Shown here one piece after another: positions 9,423 through 18,500 of a stretch of DNA of 64,000 nucleotides. This DNA comes from Chordibacter sp038110535 (GTDB lineage Bacteria > Verrucomicrobiota > Verrucomicrobiia > Opitutales > Seribacteraceae): NCBI GenBank assembly GCA_038110535.1, contig JAYNJW010000005.1, forward strand, positions 16,862 to 80,861, read 5' to 3'. Numbering within the stretch: position 1 is the first letter of the stretch; the number at the start of each line of letters is the position of its first letter. Under the pieces are notes generated by a model that saw only the letters and a list, made by a program, of their open reading frames with translations, was not told where the DNA came from and did not search any database. The translations under genes were made by a program, and so were the position numbers.

Positions 9423-11183
9423 TCATTGGACGATAGCTAGGCTTTCCTGCAAATAACAAAAGTTGGCATAAGCCCCTTCCTGCACAATTAATTGTTGGTG
9501 AGATCCTTGCTCAATAATTTGCCCATTTTCTAAAAAGATAATCGTATCTGCTTCACGAATCGTACTGAGTCTATGTGCGATGATCAGCGTGGTACGGTTT
9601 CTCATCAGGTGTTGTAATGCTTGCTGTATTTTTCTTTCCGTTTCTACATCTACACTCGCAGTTGCCTCATCAAGGATCAGGATAGGCGAAGATTTGAGCA
9701 TAGCTCGGGCCAAAGTAAGTCTTTGCTTTTCTCCCATGCTCAAGCGGACGCCCCTTTCTCCAATTAGAGTATCGAGGCCATTTGGCAATTCCTCTACAAA
9801 ATCGCGAGCATGGGCGGATTCAAGAGCACCAATAAGGTCCTTCTCTGAGGCACCTTCATCCGCAAGCAAGAGATTCTCTCGAACGGTTGTATCGAAAAGG
9901 AAAGGATCTTGCGAAACCAAACCAATATTGGCTCTGAGTTTATTTAAAGGAATATGGTGGATAGGAGTTCCGCCAATTGAAATAGAGCCATGGTCCAGAT
10001 TGTAGTACCGAAGCAGCAGGTTGGCCACGGTGCTTTTACCAGCTCCCGTAGGTCCAACAAGAGCAGTGGTGGAACCATGTGGTAAGGAAAAGGAAAGATC
10101 CTTTACCACAGGACTTCGCTCAGCATAAGAAAAACTGACTTGGGAAAAACTAATTGCATGGTTTTTTTGGGGAAAAGGGGATAGATTGCCTGAGTCTCTT
10201 ATTTCAATGGGTGCATCCAATACCTCAAAAACGCGTTCACCAGAAGCCTTGCCGGCAGCGACAAGATTATTGATGCCCACAAGTTGTCTAACCGGCTCAT
10301 AGAACATGTTGGCGTAAAGTAAGAAAGCAAAAAATTGACCGGTGGTAAACTTGGGATCAGATTCAAGAAGATATGCCCCCATCCCGATCACTCCCAGAAT
10401 TCCCAATGATGATGTAAAACTTGCACCGGGACCTTGAATAGACCATCGGTACATCGCTTTGAGCGACAACGATTCCAATTGTTTTGCTATCCGGGTAAAT
10501 CTATTCTTTTCGCGTTCCATTAATCCAAAAGAGTGGATTAACCGATTGCCTTGAATATCTTCAACTAAAAGGGAGTTTAATTCTCCGGATTTATCTCGTA
10601 CTGCCCTCCAGTTTTCCTTGGAAACTCGTGCATATTGGATCGCCATCCATGCAAGAACTGGAAGAGGCATAAAGACAAGGGCGGCAAGTCTTGGCTCCTG
10701 CCAAAACATCATTATTGATACGCCCACCAAGGTTAAAACTGCGACGAAACCTTGTTCAGTGCCATCAAGGATTGCCCGTTCTACGCTTTGCACATCCTCA
10801 ATTACGCGTGAGGAAATATCACCACTTTTACGGCGGTCATAGAAATTGATTGGTAGATGGAGCAATTTATTGTGTAGATCTTGGCGTAAACGAAAGATCA
10901 CTTTTTGTTCGAGTTTGTTATTAATTCGAATGCGAAAACAATTGAGCAGCTCTTTGAAGAAAAAAATCGAGGCAATAAACAAAACTCCTTGTACTAAAAC
11001 GGTGCCATCTCCGATACCATTGACCAATACTTTGTCCAAGACCTGCTGGATAACAGATGGAGCGAGTACCGAAAGAATTGTCATTGCGCATGCCATGAGA
11101 AGGGTACCCGCAAAGAGAGTTTTGTGAAAAAATAAATAACAACTGACCCGGGAAATTACCTTGTTTTTTTTGGTTTGGCACAT
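9423..11183 (-). CDS. ABC exporter, MsbA/lipid-flippase type (fused permease-ATPase)
   Basis: Half-transporter that would work as a homodimer in the inner membrane, exporting a lipid or other hydrophobic substrate. It has an N-terminal six-helix ABC transmembrane domain (about residues 20-310) and a C-terminal ATPase domain. Visible motifs are Walker A GPTGAGKST, Q-loop VSQDPFLFD, signature LSMGEKQR (variant of LSGGQ), Walker B ILILDEATASVD and H-loop IAHRLST. The ATG at 11183 (MCQTKK) is preferred over the start at 11201. Divergent from the DUF5069 gene. With lipid A genes nearby an MsbA role is plausible, but the substrate cannot be told from sequence. Confidence 0.92.
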   Translation of the reverse strand: MCQTKKNKVISRVSCYLFFHKTLFAGTLLMACAMTILSVLAPSVIQQVLDKVLVNGIGDGTVLVQGVLFIASIFFFKELLNCFRIRINNKLEQKVIFRLRQDLHNKLLHLPINFYDRRKSGDISSRVIEDVQSVERAILDGTEQGFVAVLTLVGVSIMMFWQEPRLAALVFMPLPVLAWMAIQYARVSKENWRAVRDKSGELNSLLVEDIQGNRLIHSFGLMEREKNRFTRIAKQLESLSLKAMYRWSIQGPGASFTSSLGILGVIGMGAYLLESDPKFTTGQFFAFLLYANMFYEPVRQLVGINNLVAAGKASGERVFEVLDAPIEIRDSGNLSPFPQKNHAISFSQVSFSYAERSPVVKDLSFSLPHGSTTALVGPTGAGKSTVANLLLRYYNLDHGSISIGGTPIHHIPLNKLRANIGLVSQDPFLFDTTVRENLLLADEGASEKDLIGALESAHARDFVEELPNGLDTLIGERGVRLSMGEKQRLTLARAMLKSSPILILDEATASVDVETERKIQQALQHLMRNRTTLIIAHRLSTIREADTIIFLENGQIIEQGSHQQLIVQEGAYANFCYLQESLAIVQ

Positions 11184-11225
11184 CACTTGAAATAAAAACA
11201 ATTAGAAAAAAGCATTTTATCCCGC

Positions 11226-11687
11226 ATGACAAACTTGGACGGAAAAATCATTCATGGGTCCACAGGAGCTACCCTTTTAGATCTCCCCTCTCCTTACGAG
11301 GCTCATCCTTTTGGTCTATTACATTTACCGCGATTTCTGGCAAAGATAAAGAAACACCTCCAAGGAAAACTTCCCAAAAGTTACCAGCGAAATTTTACCA
11401 AGGGATTTGACGGATTTTTGTGCCTTCATTTAGGCATAGAGCCTGAGCAAGTGATCGATTGTGTAGCAAACACTCAAACCGAAGAAGAATTAAACCAGAG
11501 TTTACGAGCAATTTTCCCGTCTGAATTGAGAGCAAACGAATGGAATCGTCGGGTGGTTCAGATTGGCATGTCCGACATGGCCTTGGAAAAATTAAATGAG
11601 ATTAAGGACGACCTGGGTGCCGCTGACCGCGAGGACTTACGATCTTTTGCGGATGTGATTGATTTCGATGAACAAAAAATCTCTTAA
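11226..11687 (+). CDS. DUF5069 domain protein
   Basis: 153-residue soluble protein resembling the DUF5069 family, which is common in Verrucomicrobiota and has no established function that I know of. Family-like features are the early proline-containing segment, LLHLPRFLAKIKKHLQGKLP (about residues 32-51), GFDGFLCLHLGIEP, and the C-terminal WNRRVVQIG segment. No signal peptide or membrane segment is seen. It starts at the ATG at 11226, 42 bases from the divergent ABC exporter start, so both promoters must lie in or near that short gap. It is not obviously linked to its neighbours. Confidence 0.8.
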   Translation: MTNLDGKIIHGSTGATLLDLPSPYEAHPFGLLHLPRFLAKIKKHLQGKLPKSYQRNFTKGFDGFLCLHLGIEPEQVIDCVANTQTEEELNQSLRAIFPSELRANEWNRRVVQIGMSDMALEKLNEIKDDLGAADREDLRSFADVIDFDEQKIS

Positions 11688-11708
11688 CTCTCATAATTAA
11701 ACGACACG

Positions 11709-13166
11709 CTACACTCGTTTGATAGTCAGTAAGGTAAGGTCGTCCCGATCAAGTTCTTGGGCGCAAAATTTATTTAAATCTTGAATTATTTTCTGGTTTA
11801 AGGATTCAGGGTCGAGCTCCCTGTATTGAACGAGTTCATTTTTTAGTCTAGCGAGTCCAAACTCTTCTTTCTCCGGATTGGATGTTTCGGTAACGCCATC
11901 GGTGTAAAGGCAAAGCAAATCACCAATCGAAAAATCAGCAACCTCATCACACACAAACTCGTTGAACAGGTTTGGCTCTAATATACCTAAGGCCATTCCA
12001 TTTCCCCGTAATTCTACTACAGGACAGGGTTCTTGGTCCGTTTCTAAGGGTTGTCTTTTTAAAAGTAGTGCGGGCTCATGACCCGCACGAGCGTAGGTTA
12101 CTTTGTCTGACTCAGTATCTAAGACCGCAAGAAAAAGAGTTATGAACATATCTTTACGAATTCTGGGAAAGAGCTCCTCGTTTAAGAGAACGAGTACTTC
12201 CGCAGGGGATCGATTTTTATGGACTAGGTGCTTTAGGTGAGTTTGGCACAGTGCCATGAGGAGAGAGGCGGGAACTCCTTTTCCTGATACATCGGCCACA
12301 CAGAGGCAGAACTTATGGCGTGATAGTTTGTAAAAGTCATAAAAATCACCCCCGACTTGAGCAGAGGGAACATACCTAGCACCAATTTCCAGTCCTTTAA
12401 TAATAGGAAATTCTCGAGTCAAAAAAAGCTCTTGTACATCATGGGCAAGTCTTAAATCCGCATCCATCCTCGTTTTTTCCAGCCTTAAGTTCAGTGCATC
12501 TGAATTTTTAATTGCGAGCGCAGCTTGTTCTCCGAGGGAATTAATCATTGAGAAGTCTGTCTCCGAAAAAGGGGAGCCACTGGCTGGATTGGCAACAGCA
12601 AGAACTCCGAGGCATTGATCGTCATGGATCAATGGGGCAAATATCATCGATCGTACGGACAAGGATTCATCATTATGTTTTATTACCCGAGGATCGCTCA
12701 GGGCGTCTGGAATAAAAACCGGTTTGCCAGTCTTGGCAACTTGTCCAACAATGCCTTCTTCTGCCTCTAAGATTTCAGAGTTTAAGATTTTCTCGATAAA
12801 TCTGGCTCTGGGTACATCTTTTTCGTCCGAATTGACCTTTATGGCTCGTTGAGGAGGGAAAAGTCCTTCTACCATAACCCCTTTTAATCTGGCATTGGGA
12901 AGCTTTTCATAAATGCATGCACTCATCGCACCTGTGGTCATCACTGCGGTATGCACAATTCTCTGATATAAAACTTTTCTTTCCACTCCTTCGCCAATCG
13001 CTTCTGCAAGGTTATGCATAAATTCGACAGCCATTTTCTTCTCCTGAGCAAGTTGATTTTTTTGCTCAAATAAATCTTTGAGTGATTTAGTCCATCTACG
13101 GTGTGCAATAAACCATGCTCCTAATCCAACACTTAACCCACCTAAAAAACAAAATAGTAAAAGCAT
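11709..13166 (-). CDS. membrane-anchored GAF-PP2C (SpoIIE/RsbU-type) phosphatase
   Basis: Serine phosphatase expected to dephosphorylate a STAS-domain anti-sigma factor antagonist. Residues 1-22 form one hydrophobic anchor. A coiled region follows, then a GAF sensor domain (about 50-230, with IVGQVAKTGKPVFIPDALSD), then a SpoIIE/PP2C domain to residue 485. Metal-ligand motifs are visible: GGDFYDFY, VADVSGKGVPASLLMA, YARAGHEPALL, LYTDGVTE and the final DRDDLTLL. It lies 18 bases downstream of the STAS gene on the same strand, so the two probably form one partner-switching unit. No HATPase_c anti-sigma kinase gene is seen in the window. Confidence 0.93.
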   Translation of the reverse strand: MLLLFCFLGGLSVGLGAWFIAHRRWTKSLKDLFEQKNQLAQEKKMAVEFMHNLAEAIGEGVERKVLYQRIVHTAVMTTGAMSACIYEKLPNARLKGVMVEGLFPPQRAIKVNSDEKDVPRARFIEKILNSEILEAEEGIVGQVAKTGKPVFIPDALSDPRVIKHNDESLSVRSMIFAPLIHDDQCLGVLAVANPASGSPFSETDFSMINSLGEQAALAIKNSDALNLRLEKTRMDADLRLAHDVQELFLTREFPIIKGLEIGARYVPSAQVGGDFYDFYKLSRHKFCLCVADVSGKGVPASLLMALCQTHLKHLVHKNRSPAEVLVLLNEELFPRIRKDMFITLFLAVLDTESDKVTYARAGHEPALLLKRQPLETDQEPCPVVELRGNGMALGILEPNLFNEFVCDEVADFSIGDLLCLYTDGVTETSNPEKEEFGLARLKNELVQYRELDPESLNQKIIQDLNKFCAQELDRDDLTLLTIKRV

Positions 13167-13184
13167 TCTAGGTGGGGAGCAAGG

Positions 13185-13676
13185 TTACTCCTCTTTCTTT
13201 TGCTCTAAATAACTTACCACATCAGAGAAAACCTTTAGGTTTTTATCATTGAGGTTCATAAGTGCTTTATGAGCTTGATAAACAGTATTAGTCCCAACGC
13301 TAGATTGGGCGGAATTTTGAACGAGTTCTTCTAATTGTTGCACATCCCTGATCTCTTCCGAGCTGACTTCTGTAATTTGGTGAATACCCAAGTTAGATAC
13401 CGTTTCTAGGTTTCTACCCGTTAAATTTAGTAGTACCATGCTTCCCCCATTCTGATTGGATCGTATTTGTAAAGCTACGCTCACAAGAATGCCCAAGAAG
13501 GTGCTGTCCATACTGGCACAATCCTTAAAATCGATGATGTATCTTTTCTGTCCAGCCTTAGTTTGTTCTTCGAAAAATTTGCGCAATGGCTCACAAGTAA
13601 GATAGGAGGCCTTATTCGAAATTTTTACAAAGGCTCTGTCTGGCGTTACATGAACTCGATAATTTATCTCCACCAA
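13185..13676 (-). CDS. STAS-domain anti-sigma factor antagonist
   Basis: 163-residue protein with an N-terminal STAS domain (about residues 1-110). The segment IDFKDCASMDSTFLGIL contains the conserved DS(T/S) position where SpoIIAA/RsbV-type proteins are phosphorylated by their partner kinase. A C-terminal extension of about 45 residues ends in a charged KKEE tail and is not part of the core fold. The start is TTG at 13676 or GTG at 13673. It is directly upstream of, and cotranscribable with, the GAF-PP2C phosphatase, which is its likely partner. The target (sigma factor or other output) is not visible here. Confidence 0.88.
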   Translation of the reverse strand: MVEINYRVHVTPDRAFVKISNKASYLTCEPLRKFFEEQTKAGQKRYIIDFKDCASMDSTFLGILVSVALQIRSNQNGGSMVLLNLTGRNLETVSNLGIHQITEVSSEEIRDVQQLEELVQNSAQSSVGTNTVYQAHKALMNLNDKNLKVFSDVVSYLEQKKEE

Positions 13677-13729
13677 GTATTAATTTATACTAGCAATTAG
13701 ACATATTCAAAAGGACTGAGTGAGAATGC

Positions 13730-14197
13730 CTATAAGGCTTTTTTGATCTCAGCGAAATCCGGAAGTTGCTTGGGATCCTCAGATGACCAAGCAAAGGAAA
13801 TCTTCCCTTCCTTTGAAATGACAAATGCGGATCGCTTGGATACTCCGTTAAAGCCAATGAAGTCTTCGTATAAGACTCCATATTCTTGAGATACATTCTT
13901 GTTGAAGTCACTAAGCAAAGGGAAATTCAAGCCTTCTTTGAGCGACATAGCCTCTTGGGCAAACGGGCTATCAACACTGATTCCAAAGACCTGGGCGTTT
14001 AACTTCTCATATTCGGATAAATCATCTCGCACAGAGCAGGCTTCTGCCATGCAAACACTGGTAAATGCGAATGGGAAAAAAAGTAGGACGACACTGGAAT
14101 TACCATGATAATCTGCTAAGGTGACATCTTTTAATCCTTCAGCGGTTTTAGTTTTGAGGGTGAAGTTAGGGGCGTCAGAGCCAATTTCTAAGGTCAT
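13730..14197 (-). CDS. peroxiredoxin (BCP/AhpE-like)
   Basis: Thiol peroxidase that reduces hydrogen peroxide or organic peroxides. The thioredoxin-fold pattern is clear: APNFTLKT at the start, VVLLFFPFAFTSVC with the peroxidatic Cys, and a second Cys five positions later (CMAEAC), the spacing of the resolving cysteine in BCP/PrxQ proteins. 155 residues, no signal peptide, so cytoplasmic. It is divergent from tyrS across about 150 bases and upstream of, in the same direction as, the STAS-phosphatase pair, but 53 bases separate it from them. AhpE versus BCP subfamily is uncertain. Confidence 0.9.
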   Translation of the reverse strand: MTLEIGSDAPNFTLKTKTAEGLKDVTLADYHGNSSVVLLFFPFAFTSVCMAEACSVRDDLSEYEKLNAQVFGISVDSPFAQEAMSLKEGLNFPLLSDFNKNVSQEYGVLYEDFIGFNGVSKRSAFVISKEGKISFAWSSEDPKQLPDFAEIKKAL

Positions 14198-14348
14198 ATT
14201 TTATAAATAATTGGGGTTAAGGGTCTTTAATTTGCTAATACATGACAAGTAACTTGCAAGCTGAATCAGAGGATTTATTGCGATCGCTCTTGGACGATTC
14301 TTAACTCGTAGAATATCCACAATATGATAGGAAGTCATAGATAATACT

Positions 14349-15524
14349 ATGAAGAAAAATAGACTGCTGGAAAATGCTGATGTTATCATTGGGCAGGAAG
14401 AGTTACTCAAGAACCTGAACAGCGATAAAAAACTTAAGATTAAGTTCGGTGTAGACCCGACACGGCCCGACCTAACTTTCGGCCATTTGGTTGTCTTCAA
14501 TAAACTCAGGCAGTTTCAGGAAGCAGGTCATGAAGCTATTCTTTTAATTGGTGATTACACGGCGAGGATCGGAGACCCCAGCGGTCGGTCGGAGCTCCGC
14601 CCTGAACTGACCGAGGCTGAAGTCGATGAAAATGCCAGAACCTACCTAGAGCAAGCGTTCAAAGTGCTTGATCAAAATAAAACCGTTGTGCGAAGAAATA
14701 GTGAATGGTTTGGAAAAATGAGTTTTGCTGATGCACTGGCTTTAACAAGAAGCATGACGGTGGCTCGTATGCTTGAGCGGGATGATTTCGAAAAGCGCTT
14801 TAAGGGCAATCAGCCCATTTCAATGGTTGAGTTCATGTATCCATTAATTCAGGGATATGATTCAATCGTATTGCAATCTGATCTAGAGCTTGGTGGAAGT
14901 GATCAGCTTTTTAATATGTTGGTAGGTAGAAACTTACAAAAAGAAAAAGGATTCGACCCTCAGGCAGTAATGACCCTGCCCTTGCTGGTGGGCCTAGATG
15001 GCTCTAGGAAAATGTCAAAAAGCTATGATAACTACATTGCCTTTAATGATTCACCCAAGGACATATTTGGAAAGACCATGTCGATATCAGATGATGTGAT
15101 GTGGGATTATTATCGACTGTTGCTGCTAAGAAATCAAACCGAGGTAGAGGCATTACAAAAAATTCATCCAATGGAGTGCAAAAAGCAACTTGCTCATGAA
15201 CTTACCGCTCTCTTTTATGGTGTGGAAGAGGCACAAAAAGAATCAGACGCCTTTTCCCAAGTTTTTTCTAAGGGGCAAGATCCTGATGATATGCCGGAGA
15301 TTTCCCTTGCCAGTATCCAAGACGAAAGCCCCACCCTTTTAAATGTTCTTGCGGGATCGAAACTATTTGAGTCCAAAGGTCAAATTCGCCGATTAATTTC
15401 GCAAGGGGCCATAAAAATAGATGGAGAAAAAATAGAAGATGCAGACTTGGATATGACCCAAACGAACAACGCGAACCCAATTATTAAGGCGGGTAAGAAA
15501 CTCTTTTTACGCGTGATTCCATAG
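14349..15524 (+). CDS. tyrS: tyrosyl-tRNA synthetase
   Basis: Class Ic aminoacyl-tRNA synthetase charging tRNA-Tyr. In the 391-residue protein the HIGH-type motif appears as FGHLVV (about residues 44-49), followed by LLIGDYTARIGDPSGR. The tyrosine pocket includes ELGGSDQLFNM, and the KMSKS motif is intact in RKMSKSYDN (about 219-227). The C-terminal S4 RNA-binding domain includes QIRRLISQGAIKIDGEKIED. This arrangement fits the TyrS2-like subgroup with a shorter C-terminus. It is convergent with uvrA, 15 bases between stops. Confidence 0.96.
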   Translation: MKKNRLLENADVIIGQEELLKNLNSDKKLKIKFGVDPTRPDLTFGHLVVFNKLRQFQEAGHEAILLIGDYTARIGDPSGRSELRPELTEAEVDENARTYLEQAFKVLDQNKTVVRRNSEWFGKMSFADALALTRSMTVARMLERDDFEKRFKGNQPISMVEFMYPLIQGYDSIVLQSDLELGGSDQLFNMLVGRNLQKEKGFDPQAVMTLPLLVGLDGSRKMSKSYDNYIAFNDSPKDIFGKTMSISDDVMWDYYRLLLLRNQTEVEALQKIHPMECKKQLAHELTALFYGVEEAQKESDAFSQVFSKGQDPDDMPEISLASIQDESPTLLNVLAGSKLFESKGQIRRLISQGAIKIDGEKIEDADLDMTQTNNANPIIKAGKKLFLRVIP

Positions 15525-15539
15525 GGCAAGCAAAAGAAA

Positions 15540-18500
15540 TTAATCTGACCTTACAACTCTTCTGAGAAATTTGGCGGTTGGGCTGGACTTTTTCTTAAGT
15601 AGGGATGCAACTGTGCCTTGATGCAAGAGCTTGCCTCCCTCTGCCCCCCCTCGCGGACCGAGTTCAATAAGGTAATCAGCTTCGGCGATTAAATCTACAT
15701 CATGTTCGATGATTACCACTGTATGTCCCTCATCAACGAGCTGGTGTAAAAGCAGGATTAGCTTTTCGCAGTCTTGTGGGTGGAGACCTATGGTGGGCTC
15801 TTCTAAAACATAGAAATTCTTTTTTAATTTTTTATATTTTTTCCCCTGTAACTCTATGCCATTGGCCAATTCTGATGCAAGTTTTAGCCTCTGTGCCTCT
15901 CCGCCAGAAAGGGTGGGAGAAGTTTGACCAAGTTTGAGATAACCAAGTCCAGTCTTGACCATGAGCAGGAAAGTTTTTCGCAGAAATTCATCAAACGAGA
16001 AAAACTCCATCGCTTCGTCGAAAGTCATATCAAGGATTTCGGCAATGTTTTTGCCGCGCCACTGTAAGTTCAGTATTTCATCCTTATAACGCTTACCTTG
16101 GCATTCTTCGCACTCGATGAATGAGTCGGGTAAAAAGTTCATCTCCAATTTTATTCGCCCCGCCCCTTTGCAAGTTTCACACCTCCCCCCTTTCACATTA
16201 AAGGAGAAGTCGCTTGGGGATAACCCACATGCTTTTGCCTCTGGCAAGGTTGATATCAAATCGCGGATTCGCGTCCAGGCACCCAAATATGTAGCAGGGT
16301 TGGATCGAGAGGTTTTGCCAATAGGCGCCTGGCTGACTTCGATTGCTTTGGAGAAACAATTGCCGTTTTTCAAAAGGTACTTATCAGACTTGATGACATC
16401 GGCAGATTCTATAATGGATTTTTTTATTCCTTGAAAAAGTGGTCCCCTGACCAAACTTGATTTTCCCGCACCCGAGACGCCACAACATACCGTGAGGCGG
16501 GCTATGGGAACTCGGAGGTTTAGGTTTTTAAGGTTACGATAGGAAACCTTTGATAATTCGAGGTAGGCATTTTCTTTGCTATTTTTGAAAGGACACAGTT
16601 TTCGCCAACTGCCCCTAAGAGGGTGAGAAATTCCTTCGGATAGGTATTTTCCTGTTCCTGACAGCCCTTTTTCTGCAATGGCCTTTGGTTTTCCCATTTC
16701 GATCACACGCCCCCCATGCTCGCCCGCATTAGGGCCAATTTCTATGATGCAGTCAGCTTGCAAGATGGTCTCTTGATCGTGCTCAACAACGAGCAAGGAG
16801 TTTCCTTTTTTTTGGAGACTGCGAAGAGAATCTATTAACTTCTGGTTGTCAGAAGGGTGCAGACCAATGGAAGGCTCATCTAAAACATAGAGAACTCCGG
16901 AAAGGTTTGATCCAAGTTGTCCTGCCAGTCGTATTCTTTGAGATTCTCCCCCAGAAAGAGATGCGGTCTCGCGGTTAAGTGTTAAGTATTCCAAACCTAC
17001 ATTTCTCATGAAGTTCAATCGTTCAAAAACTTCTGGCAATATTGCATCTCTGACCGCATTGAGCTCCTGATTGATACGAAGATTTTTTAGGAAGAGCTCA
17101 ATTTCAGCTGGCGGAAGGGCGAGTAATTGAGGCAAAGAATAACTTTGCCTGTGTTGAGAGAATAAAAACACATTGCGACCGACAGAATTCAAGCGATCCC
17201 CAGAACAAGTCGGGCATATATCCCCATCCTCTAAGCTCCACCACTGCCCGTTTGCAGGTAATTCGTCTTTCATCCAATCATAAATCCTCCCATACCCTCG
17301 GCAAGAAGGACACCACCCTCGGGGAGAATTCCAGGATAGAAGCAATGGCTCAAGATCGGGATAGGCCTCTCCTGTTTCCGGGTCTGATTTATGGATGGAA
17401 TACCAAGAGGTCTCACCGCTTGGTAAAAGTAACAAGCACCTGCCTTTTCCCATTTTCAAAGCATATTGGATAGATCCTTGAAGCACTATGTCTTGGGGAG
17501 GTTTTTCCCAAGTTTCTAGAACCAGTTCAATAGTATGCAACTGGTATCTATCAAGGCCTTCAAAAGACTTAGTGGAAAGAATTTTGCCGTCACAACGCAC
17601 CAGTTCAAATCCTTGATCTTTGGCCCAGTTGATCAGGGGTTTATGATGTCCTTTACGATTGGTGACCATAGGGAAAAGTAGTTGAGCACCTTTGACGCCT
17701 TTAATTTTTTTACCTATGTTCCTGCAAATATCTTGCGGAGTAGACGAAACTAAGGGAGTGCCATTCCTTGGGCTGCATTGGGTACCAAGTCGCGCATACA
17801 GAAGTCGCAGATATTGAGCGATTTCCGTTATCGATCCAACAGTGGATTTTTTGGACCCACGGGTGACCCGCTGTTCAATCGCAACCGTGGGTGAGATTCC
17901 TCGAATTAAATCGACCTTAGGCCTTCCTATCTGCTCAACAAATTGGCGAGCATAGGATGACATGGATTCCATAAATCTCCGCTGTCCTTCCGCAAAGATT
18001 ACATCAAATGCCAAGGAAGATTTTCCAGAACCCGAAGGTCCAGTTATGACAACAAATTGGTTGGAGGGAATCGCGAGAGACAAATCTTTGAGATTGTTCT
18101 CTTGTGCACCTATGATTTCAAGGTCTCTTTTCTTTGCATAGGGTTTGTTCTTAAAATGAACTTGAGAAGATTGCCCTTTGGGAGATGGCTTATTTTTCTT
18201 TTGCAGATCTTTAAATAAGAGACCGGTTGGCGTATTTAAACGATGAAAACTGTTCGGTGTCCCACTGGCGATCACCTTACCACCCAATTTACCAGCACCA
18301 GGACCAAGCTCGACAATCCAGTCCGATTGAAGAAGAACAGTTGAGTGATGTTCTATGACGAGTAGGGAATGACCGCTGGTAACAACCTGTTTTAAGCAAG
18401 TTATGAGCCGTTGTACATCAGCGAGGTGCAGGCCAGTAGTAGGCTCATCCAGAAGGATGAGTGCTGAACCACTTTCTTTTTGCAAAGGGCTCATAAATTT

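Noticed and set aside
9580..10005. 141-residue open frame on the plus strand
   Set aside because: It lies wholly inside the ABC exporter ATPase domain on the opposite strand and has no recognisable family or signal; a shadow frame.
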